A stretch of 64,000 bases of DNA from CAIVVT01 sp052145115 (GTDB taxonomy: Bacteria > Acidobacteriota > Terriglobia > Bryobacterales > Bryobacteraceae), in NCBI GenBank assembly GCA_052145115.1, contig JBKQPG010000043.1, positions 1-64,000 on the forward strand. Reading direction: 5' to 3'. Shown in pieces: positions 57,376 to 64,000 of the stretch. How positions within the stretch are numbered: position 1 is the stretch's first letter; each line of letters begins with the position of its first letter. The notes below the pieces were generated by a model. That model saw nothing but the letters and a program-made list of their open reading frames with translations. It did no database searches and was not told where the DNA came from. The position numbers and the translations under genes were made by a program.

Positions 57376-58455
57376 ATGAGTGAAACTGGCGATTCTTTGG
57401 TGGAGTTCATCCGCGCGGCGAAGCAGAAGGGCGCGGAGGATGGTTTCGTCGTCGATCTACTGCGCTCGCGCGGCTGGTCGGAAAAGAAGATCCTGGACGC
57501 CTTCGCGGCGCATTACGAGACCGAGACCGGCCTGGGCGTGCCCTCGCGCGGCCGGGGAGTAGAAGCGGCTCGCGACGCCTTCCTGCACCTGCTGTCGTTC
57601 CTTGCGCTGGGGACGTGGACCACTTCGCTGGGGTCGCTGTTCTACACATTGATCGACCGCTGGTACCCGGCCACCGGCGCCATCTATTCCATGAACCGGT
57701 ATTCGTTCTCGTACGAGATGGCCGGGATCTTCGTGGCGTTCCCGCTCTATTTGGCGGTGATGCGCTCGATGACGCGCGCCACCGCGGCCAATCCCGAACG
57801 GCTCCAGTCGCCGACGCGCAAGTGGCTGACCTATATTGCGCTGCTGATCGCGGCGGCCATCGTGATCGGCGACCTAGTCACGTTCCTGGCGTGGTTCCTG
57901 CGCGGCGACCTGACGCTGCGCTTCACCTTACAGGTGCTCACACTGCTGGTCCTGGCCGGCGGAGTGCTGTCGAATTATCTGACCACGCTGCGCGACGAAG
58001 CGCCGCCCCGGGCGCACAACCAGATCTACGCGGGCGTGGCAACGGTTCTTGTGGTGGCCGGCCTGACGCTGGGCTTTCTGCATATCGGTTCGCGGGCCAC
58101 CCAGCAGACGTGGCGCAGAGACGACGCACGGTTGCGCGATTTCACCGACATCTCGCACCAGATCTACGCCCAGTGGGCGCGCACCGAACCGCGGGGGGCA
58201 TTCCAGCTTCCTGCGACACCGGCCGAGCTCAGTGCGCGCTTCTCGATGGCCGCCCAGCGCAGGGATCCGCTCACCAGGCGGCCCTACCAGTACATCAAGC
58301 AGGACGCGACCCATTTCCTGCTATGCGCCGAGTTTGAGGCCCCCACGCCGGGGGACTGGCCCGGCGATCCGATGTGGCATCACGCCGCCGGCCACGCCTG
58401 CATCGCGTTCGACTCCGCGAGATTCGACTCCTACTTCCCGCCACAAGACCATTGA
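57376..58455 (+). CDS. Membrane protein with DUF5671-like domain
   Basis: 359 residues from ATG 57376 after GGAGG (57361-57365). A short N-terminal helical segment (EFIRAAKQKGAEDGFVVDLL, then GWSEKKILDAFAAHYE) resembles an adaptor that precedes such domains. Four to five hydrophobic helices follow (about 75-245) with the motif SLFYTLIDRWYP typical of DUF5671, and a soluble C-terminal part with TRRPYQYIK. Function unknown. Confidence 0.75.
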   Translation: MSETGDSLVEFIRAAKQKGAEDGFVVDLLRSRGWSEKKILDAFAAHYETETGLGVPSRGRGVEAARDAFLHLLSFLALGTWTTSLGSLFYTLIDRWYPATGAIYSMNRYSFSYEMAGIFVAFPLYLAVMRSMTRATAANPERLQSPTRKWLTYIALLIAAAIVIGDLVTFLAWFLRGDLTLRFTLQVLTLLVLAGGVLSNYLTTLRDEAPPRAHNQIYAGVATVLVVAGLTLGFLHIGSRATQQTWRRDDARLRDFTDISHQIYAQWARTEPRGAFQLPATPAELSARFSMAAQRRDPLTRRPYQYIKQDATHFLLCAEFEAPTPGDWPGDPMWHHAAGHACIAFDSARFDSYFPPQDH

Positions 58456-58498
58456 TTTGGATGGCGGCTGACCCGGTCCTTGGTTGGCGCACGCGGCG

Positions 58499-58708
58499 TC
58501 ACAACGTGTCGTGCTCGTGCTGCTGCGGGCAGTCGCAGCAGTCGGTGCAGCGGTGGCACTTCTCACATAGATGATTGGGGCAGGCGTCCAGCGTGCACCA
58601 CACGCAGATGTCATGCGATGGCTCGCCGCACACCGAGCAGGTGAAGGTCAGTTCGGGCGGCGGCGTGGCTAGTTTCGGGGCCGGGGCTGGAGGATTTGAG
58701 TTCTGCAC
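58499..58708 (-). CDS. Cysteine-rich zinc-ribbon mini-protein
   Basis: 69 residues with 11 Cys and 5 His. After a Pro-rich lead of 20 residues come Cys24-x2-Cys27, Cys35-x2-Cys38, Cys43, Cys48-x2-Cys51-x2-Cys54-x2-Cys57-Cys58-x-Cys60, and a HEHDTL tail. The spacing suggests two or three zinc sites of a B-box or rubredoxin-like kind. Its start lies 40 bp inside the end of the upstream gene in another frame. Small but convincing because the Cys pattern cannot be chance; function unknown. Confidence 0.75.
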   Translation of the reverse strand: MQNSNPPAPAPKLATPPPELTFTCSVCGEPSHDICVWCTLDACPNHLCEKCHRCTDCCDCPQQHEHDTL

Positions 58709-59217
58709 CGTTGTGCCTCTTTCTGGGCGACGTCCAATTCCTTCTCACACTGCTGGGCCATCTCGAGCGACTGCGAACGGAGCCATTCCAAGCCCCCTGA
58801 AAGCGAGGCGAGAATCGAGTCGAGCAGGTCGGCGACCGCCGGATTCTGGTAGCGCCGCACGCCCTGGCTCAGGGAACTGGCCTGCTGGTCCAGGCTCTCG
58901 ATGCGGATCAGCGTTTCCAGCATCAGGCTCAGGCGATCGGGCTGGGCCGACCAGCGCGCGATGGCGTTCTGAACGTCGGAAAGGCCGGCCAGGCAGGCCT
59001 TGTGCTGTTTCTGATAGGCCTCCGAGCCGCCTTCGACGGTCCAGGATTGGGGCTGCACCTGGTCGAAAATCGGCTTGAGAAGGGCCACGTCGCGCCCCAG
59101 TTTTTCGATGCGCGGGCGCTGGTCCCAATCGGGCGCCGCACCGGCGGGAGCCGGGGTCGCGGCAGCCGGCGCCTGGAGGAAGAACAGGAATGGAATCAAT
59201 GCCTGATACACAATCAC
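58669..59217 (-). CDS. Exported hypothetical helical protein
   Basis: 182 residues with a Sec signal (MIVYQALIPFLFFLQAPAAA). The mature part is mostly helical, with a heptad-like C-terminus (SLEMAQQCEKELDVAQKEAQ). A single WSAQPDRLSLMLETLIRIE stretch suggests a packed bundle. No family was recognised. Its tail overlaps the Cys-rich mini-gene by 40 bp, so the two are co-transcribed. Confidence 0.7.
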   Translation of the reverse strand: MIVYQALIPFLFFLQAPAAATPAPAGAAPDWDQRPRIEKLGRDVALLKPIFDQVQPQSWTVEGGSEAYQKQHKACLAGLSDVQNAIARWSAQPDRLSLMLETLIRIESLDQQASSLSQGVRRYQNPAVADLLDSILASLSGGLEWLRSQSLEMAQQCEKELDVAQKEAQRCRTQILQPRPRN

Positions 59218-59276
59218 TCTTAGTGTAACGCCAGGCGCTATTCGGGCCGCGGGCGATCCCTCAGGCAGGTTTCAGC

Positions 59277-60065
59277 TCAGTGCTTGGGAGGAGGAGGCGG
59301 CGGCGGTGGTGTCGCGCCGTGGTCGCCGGGCAGACCTATTCCGCCGCCGCTGGAAGCGGAGCCTCCGCCGCTGAGGACGGGGCCGGCGCCGCCAGGGTAA
59401 TGCGGCATGCGCACCATGATCTGAACGAAGATGTTGGTCGCCATCTGGACCGCGCGCATGGTATCGAAATGCCGCGACTCCTCGATCGGCAGATTGCGGT
59501 GAATGGTCAATTCCTGTCCGGCGTTCAGGATGGTCGGATTGCCGGAGCGCGGCATCAGCCGGTGCTCCACCGCCACGGTACCCTCTTCCACCAGCACCAC
59601 GGTGGCCTCTTCCTCGTCGTCCACGGTGACGTCGAAGGTGGTGCCGCGGACGGAGATGATCGCCGTGGGCGTGAAGACGCGGTTCGGGTTGGCCTGTCCT
59701 CCAGGACGCTGGACGTGCACGCGGACGCGGCCCAGCCAGACATCGAGCAGGTCGCGCAGGCTCCCCGGATTGGCCCGGAAGGTGACCTGCGAATTGGGGA
59801 AGACCTCAAACGTGCTGCCGTCGGAGACGCGGAAGACGGCGTGCCCATCCTCCCCGGTGACCACCATCTGGTGGACGCGCACGATGTCGCCGGTATCGAT
59901 GGCCCAGTTCGTGTTGTCGCGGTAAATGGAGACCTGGCCCTCGCGCGAGAGCACACGGGCCGCAACGTCTTCCCCGAACACGCTGTCGAGTCCCGGGAAG
60001 CCCTGGGCATGGCACAACAATGGGGTGAGCGCAGTGAGCAGCGCGAAACCACTCCCCCATTTCAT
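59277..60065 (-). CDS. Exported FecR-domain protein
   Basis: 262 residues from ATG 60065 with a Sec signal (MKWGSGFALLTALTPLLCHA). The FecR-type beta domain spans about 30-190: VLSREGQVSIYRDNTNWAID, GSTFEVFPNSQVTFRAN, IISVRGTTFDVTVDDEEEA and GTVAVEH. A Gly/Ser and polyproline tail ends the chain (PPPPPPPPKH). Classical FecR is an anti-sigma transducer in the inner membrane. This form lacks a membrane helix and has no ECF sigma gene nearby, so it is probably a structural or sensing periplasmic protein. Confidence 0.85.
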   Translation of the reverse strand: MKWGSGFALLTALTPLLCHAQGFPGLDSVFGEDVAARVLSREGQVSIYRDNTNWAIDTGDIVRVHQMVVTGEDGHAVFRVSDGSTFEVFPNSQVTFRANPGSLRDLLDVWLGRVRVHVQRPGGQANPNRVFTPTAIISVRGTTFDVTVDDEEEATVVLVEEGTVAVEHRLMPRSGNPTILNAGQELTIHRNLPIEESRHFDTMRAVQMATNIFVQIMVRMPHYPGGAGPVLSGGGSASSGGGIGLPGDHGATPPPPPPPPKH

Positions 60066-60139
60066 AGGGTCAATCGCCTCCCTTGTGGACACCCATCCCG
60101 CGGCGCGGAACACACGCCGAGTACTGATACCACGATGTC

Positions 60140-60167
60140 AGTCTATCACTGCTGCAGGCAACTTCAA
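60140..60167 (-). promoter_or_regulatory. Weak promoter candidate for the FecR gene
   Basis: On the minus strand TTGAAG (60162-60167), a 16-bp spacer and TAGACT (60140-60145) lie 75 bp ahead of the FecR ATG. The match is only 4 of 6 in each box. Confidence 0.3.
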
Positions 60168-60196
60168 GCGATAAAAAGCCTGTATAAAGAACACGA

Positions 60197-60219
60197 TGTG
60201 AACGTATAATCAATTCACA
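60197..60219 (+). promoter_or_regulatory. Operator-like palindrome over a perfect -10 box
   Basis: TGTGAA (60197-60202) and TTCACA (60214-60219) are perfect inverted arms separated by 11 bp, and a perfect TATAAT (60205-60210) lies between them. The site is 56 bp ahead of the Asp-box protein gene at 60276 and in the divergent gap with the FecR gene. A repressor bound here would block the -10 box. No good -35 is visible, which fits an activator-dependent or extended promoter. Function is inferred. Confidence 0.45.
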
Positions 60220-60275
60220 CAAGTCATTCTGACCGATTAGTAGAACTGTGTAACGGGGTAGAATCAACGTAGGTC

Positions 60276-62195
60276 ATGGAGCATTTGGCGCCAATCCGGC
60301 CGAGCGGGGCGTTCTCGCGGCTTGCGGCCGTCACTGCGCTGGCCGTGTGCGGACTGCTGTGCCAACCAGCGGCAATGGCGCAGAGCAAGCCCGACTGGCG
60401 CCGCGTGGGAACGCTCACGCTGGCCGAGGGCGGGCCTTCTGCGTCCGCGGGCGGGCCGGTGGAGCGGGTGGCGTTCCTGGCTGACGGAGCCCTGGTGGCC
60501 GGGCTGCCCGGAGGGCGGTACTGGCAAACCGCCGATGGGGAAGCGTGGAGGCCGGCGGAGACGGCGCCCCAGGCCGAGCCCGAAGCCGACGCGGCGCGGC
60601 TGCCGGAGTCCGGCGCGTTGGTCCGGGAATCGCCGCGCGGCGCGGCGGTGCTGTACGCCGGCGGCGAGCAGGTGTGGCGCTCCGAGGATAGCGGGCGGAC
60701 GTGGCGCAACCTGACCCAGGTGCGCCAGGGCTCGCTGCTGGGCGGGCGGGTCAGCGACCTGGCCGTGGATCCGGACAACCCGGACCGGGTAGCTGTGGCG
60801 GCGGCGACCGGGGTCTGGATCTCACTGGACGGCGGACTTTCATGGCAGGGCTGGAACGACAACCTGCCGGCTTTCCGAGCCTCGCGGATTGTGGCCGCGC
60901 CGGCTCGCGGGCGGGGCTTGGAAGTGGCTCTGAAGGGAGCTGCCGGAACACGGGTTGTGGAGTGGGCCCCCGGCTTCCGGCTGGGCTGGCTGCCGGTCGA
61001 CGGGGTAGACAAGGACGAACTGCTCGCGAGCGCCTACGGCCGGCTGCTGGGCGCGAAGCTCAGCGCGGCCGCCGAGGGCGGCGGCGCGCAATACGCCGGC
61101 GCGGAGGACGGGCGGCTGTGGTCCAGCCTGGACGGCGGGCAAAGCTGGCGGCTGGCCTTCGTTCCGGGCGCCCTCAGCGCGGTGAGCAGGATCGTCAGCG
61201 ATGCCCAGGACGGAAGATTCGCAGTGGCCGCCCTGGCGGGCAACGAAGGCAAAGGGACGCGGGTTTTGCGGACGTTGGATGGCGGGGCGACCTGGGACGA
61301 TCTGACCTCCGACCTGCCCGAGGGACGCGTCAACGGCTTGACCTTCGACCGCGCCACGGGCGCACTCTACGCCGCGACGGACCACGGCGTGTTCCTCTCT
61401 TACCAGGGATTGAGAGCGCCTGAACCGGCGGCTCGCTGGCAGGCGCTTCCGGGGTTGCCGGAGGCTGCGGCGAGCGACGTGCGGCTGGACGAGCCCGGTG
61501 TCCGGGTGCTGGCCACAGTGGAAGGATTCGGGGTGTTCGAGAGTCCGGCGCCGCACCGGGTGCGGCAGCCGTTGCTGCTGCACGCGGCCGACTACGGGCT
61601 ACGCCCGGCGGCTCCCGGCGCGCTGCTGACGATCGCGGGCAGCCGCGCGGAGATGGTGACGGCCAACGACGAACCGGGCGTGGTGCTGTCGGCTACGCCG
61701 GTCGAGTCGCAGATTCAACTGCCGTTCGACGTGGCCGGCGATTCGGTGCGGATCACGGCGCAACGCTCGGGCGCGGCACCGCTGAGCTTCGGCTTGCCGC
61801 TGCGGCCGGTGGCGCCGGCGATTCTGGTGGACGGCGACGGCTTCCCGGTGATCGTCGACGCCGACTCCGGGTTGCAGGTGGATGCCTTGAACCCGGTCCG
61901 GCCGGGCGCGCGGCTGCAGGTTCTGGCGACGGGCCTGGGACGGGTTCAGCCGGATTGGCCGGCGGGGCTGCCGGCGCCGGCGGAGCATCCTCCGGCTGTG
62001 GTGGCCGGGATGCGGGTGCTGGTGGACGGCGCGCCGGCGCACCTCACGCGGGCGGTGCTGGCGCCGGGCTATGTCGGCTTCTATCTGGTGGAGTTCGACG
62101 CGCCCGATTTCCTGAACGCCGGGGTGGCCGAGATCACAGTGGAAGCCTCCGGGCAGGCCAGCAACCCGGTGCGGGTTTACACGCTCCCGCAATAG
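60276..62195 (+). CDS. Exported Asp-box (BNR) propeller protein with TIGR03437-like C-terminus
   Basis: 639 residues. A 36-residue Sec signal ends PAAMAQ. Four Asp-box repeats of the SxDxGxTW type are visible: SEDSGRTW, SLDGGLSW, SLDGGQSW and TLDGGATW, indicating a sialidase/VPS10-like beta-propeller. From about residue 440 the chain matches the Solibacter-type C-terminal domain (APGALLTIAGS, then VESQIQLPFDV, ATGLGRVQPDWPAG and LAPGYVGFYLVEFDAP). No catalytic residues of a sialidase can be assigned; likely extracellular binding or structural role. Confidence 0.82.
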   Translation: MEHLAPIRPSGAFSRLAAVTALAVCGLLCQPAAMAQSKPDWRRVGTLTLAEGGPSASAGGPVERVAFLADGALVAGLPGGRYWQTADGEAWRPAETAPQAEPEADAARLPESGALVRESPRGAAVLYAGGEQVWRSEDSGRTWRNLTQVRQGSLLGGRVSDLAVDPDNPDRVAVAAATGVWISLDGGLSWQGWNDNLPAFRASRIVAAPARGRGLEVALKGAAGTRVVEWAPGFRLGWLPVDGVDKDELLASAYGRLLGAKLSAAAEGGGAQYAGAEDGRLWSSLDGGQSWRLAFVPGALSAVSRIVSDAQDGRFAVAALAGNEGKGTRVLRTLDGGATWDDLTSDLPEGRVNGLTFDRATGALYAATDHGVFLSYQGLRAPEPAARWQALPGLPEAAASDVRLDEPGVRVLATVEGFGVFESPAPHRVRQPLLLHAADYGLRPAAPGALLTIAGSRAEMVTANDEPGVVLSATPVESQIQLPFDVAGDSVRITAQRSGAAPLSFGLPLRPVAPAILVDGDGFPVIVDADSGLQVDALNPVRPGARLQVLATGLGRVQPDWPAGLPAPAEHPPAVVAGMRVLVDGAPAHLTRAVLAPGYVGFYLVEFDAPDFLNAGVAEITVEASGQASNPVRVYTLPQ

Positions 62196-62230
62196 CGGCG
62201 GACGTTGCGCGGGAGTAAGGCGGGATACCC

Positions 62231-62788
62231 ATGAATCGACGGAAGCTGGTGTGCGCCCTGGCGGCCCTGGTAGGGGCCCGGCCAGCGCGGGCGCAGGAGA
62301 AGAAGCAGGAGGCCGAAAGGCTCGCGCCGTACTTGCCGACGCCCCCACTGGTGGTGGAACGGATGCTCCAGTTGGCGGCGGTGAAGCCGGGCGAGAAGGT
62401 GTTCGACCTGGGCAGCGGCGACGGGCGCATCGTCATCATGGCGGCGCAGCAGTTCCAGGCCGATGCGACGGGCGTGGAGCTGGACGCGCAACTGGTGTTG
62501 GAGAGCAAGGAACGCATCCACAGCCTGGGGCTGGACGGCAAGGCGCGCATCATCCAGGAAGACCTGCTGCAGCAGGACTACTCACGGGCCGACGTGCTGA
62601 TGGTGTACCTGCTGCCCAGCGCCAACGACAAGCTGCGGCCGATCCTGGAGCGGCAACTGCGCAACGGCGCGCGGATAGTGGCCCACGACTTCCTGTTTCG
62701 CGGCTGGATCGCGGCGCGGGAGGAGAACATCGAGAACGACGGCGCGGGGCGCAGCCACACGCTGTACCTGTACGTGATCCACAAGTAG
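62231..62788 (+). CDS. Class I SAM-dependent methyltransferase with export signal
   Basis: 185 residues. The N-terminus MNRRKLVCALAALVGARPARA looks like a twin-arginine or Sec signal. It is followed by a compact Rossmann methyltransferase: motif I VFDLGSGDGRIVIMA near residue 57, acidic loop GVELDAQLV and motif IV-like EDLLQQDYSRADVLMVYL. The length is that of a minimal methyltransferase domain. An exported SAM enzyme is puzzling because SAM is cytoplasmic; either the signal is a membrane anchor or the start is misjudged. Substrate unknown. Confidence 0.75.
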   Translation: MNRRKLVCALAALVGARPARAQEKKQEAERLAPYLPTPPLVVERMLQLAAVKPGEKVFDLGSGDGRIVIMAAQQFQADATGVELDAQLVLESKERIHSLGLDGKARIIQEDLLQQDYSRADVLMVYLLPSANDKLRPILERQLRNGARIVAHDFLFRGWIAAREENIENDGAGRSHTLYLYVIHK

Positions 62789-62821
62789 CGCTACACAAGT
62801 GTTGAAGCGGGAAGTGGCCCG

Positions 62822-62846
62822 GAAAATTGGAGGAACAAAGCCAATT
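62822..62846. repeat. AATTGG-N10-CCAATT hairpin block, copy B
   Basis: Exact reverse complement of the 25-bp block at 27366-27390: AATTGG (62825-62830), a 10-nt loop and CCAATT (62841-62846), preceded by GAA. It starts 34 bp after the methyltransferase stop codon. Confidence 0.8.
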
Positions 62847-62922
62847 CCGCACAAGACGTCTGTTTTCATTGGATTATAGTGTTGAAAACGGGTAGGATCG
62901 GGCGCTGGGGCCAGGGACACGA

Positions 62923-63125
62923 TTCGACACTTTTCGACATTTTTCGACACTTTGCTACACCGGTGTCGAATTGGCGCAGGGGCGCCGGGGCCGCAGTGTA
63001 AAACCGGGTCGATTCGATTAAGTACCACTGTTTCTTCAACTAACGGGGATGCGACGGATTCGATGCGGGAGTGGCAGGGACCGGCCAATCAACACAATTC
63101 AACACTTTTCATCACTTTTTTCGAC
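62923..63125. repeat. Phased TTCGACAC array and motif cluster, copy B
   Basis: TTCGACAC (62923), TTCGACAT (62933) and TTCGACAC (62943) are direct repeats at an exact 10-bp period. The inverted GTGTCGAA (62963-62970) follows, flowing into TTGGC as in copy A. CAGTGTAA (62995-63002) and TCGATTCGA (63009-63017) come next, then degenerate TTCAACAC (63098) and TTCATCAC (63108), again 10 bp apart. Order relative to the hairpin is the same as in copy A read on the other strand. Confidence 0.75.
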
Positions 63126-63409
63126 CTTGGTGCAAGCCCAGCGGCGCGCGTTGGCGCACAAAAGGAGAAGAAATCGGCAGGAATCAGGAGCGAAAGCAGG
63201 ACGAAATGACTCCCCATTCGTACCAATGCCGCGAGTAATGGCGGGAGAGTGTCGCGCCTTATGAGAACTTAACCGCCAGAAGTACTGTTATCCTTCCGCC
63301 GCCGTGCCGATGTAGAGGTCAGAGGCTGGATACAACCACCCCGGGCCGTGCTGGTGAACCGAGTTGGGTGGTTGTGTGGCTCGGTGGTTGTCCCGGCTTG
63401 GCGGTTTTC
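63126..63409. other. Intergenic region before the histidine kinase
   Basis: The gap between methyltransferase and kinase is 621 bp (62789-63409). This last part contains a purine-rich stretch (AAAAGGAGAAGAAA) and no recognisable gene or promoter of good quality. Confidence 0.5.
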
Positions 63410-64000
63410 ATGGTGGCGCAGGATTACGACGAAGCTCTGGCGGTGGAACGGCGGCAGATTGCGGCCGATCTCCACGATGGCCCGCTGCAGAGCATCGCGG
63501 CGCTGCACTGGCGGCTGGAGGCGCTGGAGAAAATGATGCGCCAGGATCCGGCGGCGGCGGCGGCGGAACTGGCCGAGATCCGGCCCCTGGCCGCGGGCCA
63601 GGTGGACATGCTGCGCGGGTTTCTGGCCCGCCTGAGGCAGGAACAGCACGGGGCGCGGCCATTGGGCGAAAGCCTGGCGAAGTTGCGCGAGAGCTTCGAG
63701 CGCGAGGGCGGGCCGCCGGTGCAGCTGGAAGTCGCCAGCGAAGCGTGGAGCGGTAGCGCGGAGCGCAACCCGGAGATCGTAAACCTGGTGCGGGAGGCGC
63801 TGACGAACGTGCGGAAGCACGCCTGCGCGAGCGGCGTGCAAGTGAGAGTCAGCCGGCAGGGGGCGACGCTGTCGGTGGTGGTGCGGGACGACGGGCGGGG
63901 GTTCCCCATGACGGGAGCGTACTCGCTGGAGCAGCTCGAAGCGCTGGACGCGGGGCCGAAAACGATCCGCTGGCGGGTAAAAAAGAACGGGGGAACGCTG
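63410..64000 (+). CDS. NarL-type sensor histidine kinase, partial
   Basis: Open to the window end, 197 codons from ATG 63410. The N-terminus is directly a HisKA_3 dimerisation domain (ERRQIAADLHDGPLQS, phospho-acceptor His22), followed by a HATPase_c domain with N-box LVREALTNVRKHA and G1 box VRDDGRGF. No sensor domain precedes it, so sensing must be by another protein or by an upstream start (GTG 63374 is in frame). A response-regulator partner would be expected just beyond the window. Confidence 0.85.
   Translation, partial: MVAQDYDEALAVERRQIAADLHDGPLQSIAALHWRLEALEKMMRQDPAAAAAELAEIRPLAAGQVDMLRGFLARLRQEQHGARPLGESLAKLRESFEREGGPPVQLEVASEAWSGSAERNPEIVNLVREALTNVRKHACASGVQVRVSRQGATLSVVVRDDGRGFPMTGAYSLEQLEALDAGPKTIRWRVKKNGGTL

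Overview
The window is G+C-rich bacterial DNA (roughly 60-65 % by eye), densely coded, and most likely from an acidobacterium of the Solibacter/Bryobacter type. That placement is inference. It rests on a VWA protein of the acidobacterial type (33066-35249), a C-terminal domain resembling the Solibacter-type TIGR03437 family (60276-62195), several Tat- or Sec-exported Gfo/Idh/MocA oxidoreductases, and a slipin/NfeD pair. No rRNA, tRNA, CRISPR array or insertion sequence was recognised.

Layout. (1) 1-16333 (+): the end of tuf, then an almost complete S10-spc-alpha ribosomal protein superoperon (rpsJ to rplQ) with secY, map, a divergent infA, rpmJ and rpoA; adk is missing from its usual place between secY and map. 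A hairpin at 16364-16402 closes it. (2) 16733-19275 (+): metK and ahcY, the SAM synthesis and SAH recycling pair, behind a structured leader and ended by a strong terminator. (3) 19324-26899 (+): protein quality control and housekeeping: tig, clpX (no clpP between them, a long hairpin instead), lon, engB and rho, the last with a long disordered N-terminus. (4) 26900-27583: an intergenic composite repeat made of TTCGACAC/GTGTCGAA motifs and an AATTGG-N10-CCAATT hairpin. A second, inverted copy lies at 62822-63125. (5) 27584-29967 (+): an exported Gfo/Idh/MocA oxidoreductase overlapping an exported xylose-isomerase-like TIM barrel. (6) 29987-32886 (-): Nudix hydrolase and mutS2. (7) 33066-37472 (+): VWA protein and a PQQ dehydrogenase with an inserted cytochrome c domain. 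(8) 37512-44293 (-): lpdA, lipB, a 2-oxoacid dehydrogenase E2, a hypothetical exported protein, a DinB-like protein and a GH27 alpha-galactosidase. (9) 44408-47929: a POTRA-repeat exported protein (+) converging on a membrane patatin-like phospholipase (-). (10) 48076-52901 (+): second exported Gfo/Idh protein, MetX-like hydrolase, small RNase III-like protein, NfeD protease and slipin. (11) 53261-64000: hybrid sensor kinase, bacteriohemerythrin (-), a DUF5671-like membrane protein, then on the minus strand a Cys-rich mini-protein, an exported hypothetical protein and a FecR protein, followed on the plus strand by an Asp-box protein, an exported methyltransferase and the start of a NarL-type histidine kinase.

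How the parts fit: the first 27 kb is core growth machinery (translation, secretion, methyl cycle, proteolysis, termination). The rest is an accessory landscape of exported enzymes for sugar oxidation and polysaccharide use, envelope proteins and signalling. The least explained item is the composite non-coding element present twice in inverted orientation, with motifs phased at 10 bp. Other points to check are the metK leader with two mutually exclusive hairpins, an operator-like palindrome over a perfect -10 box at 60197-60219, and the missing clpP and adk.
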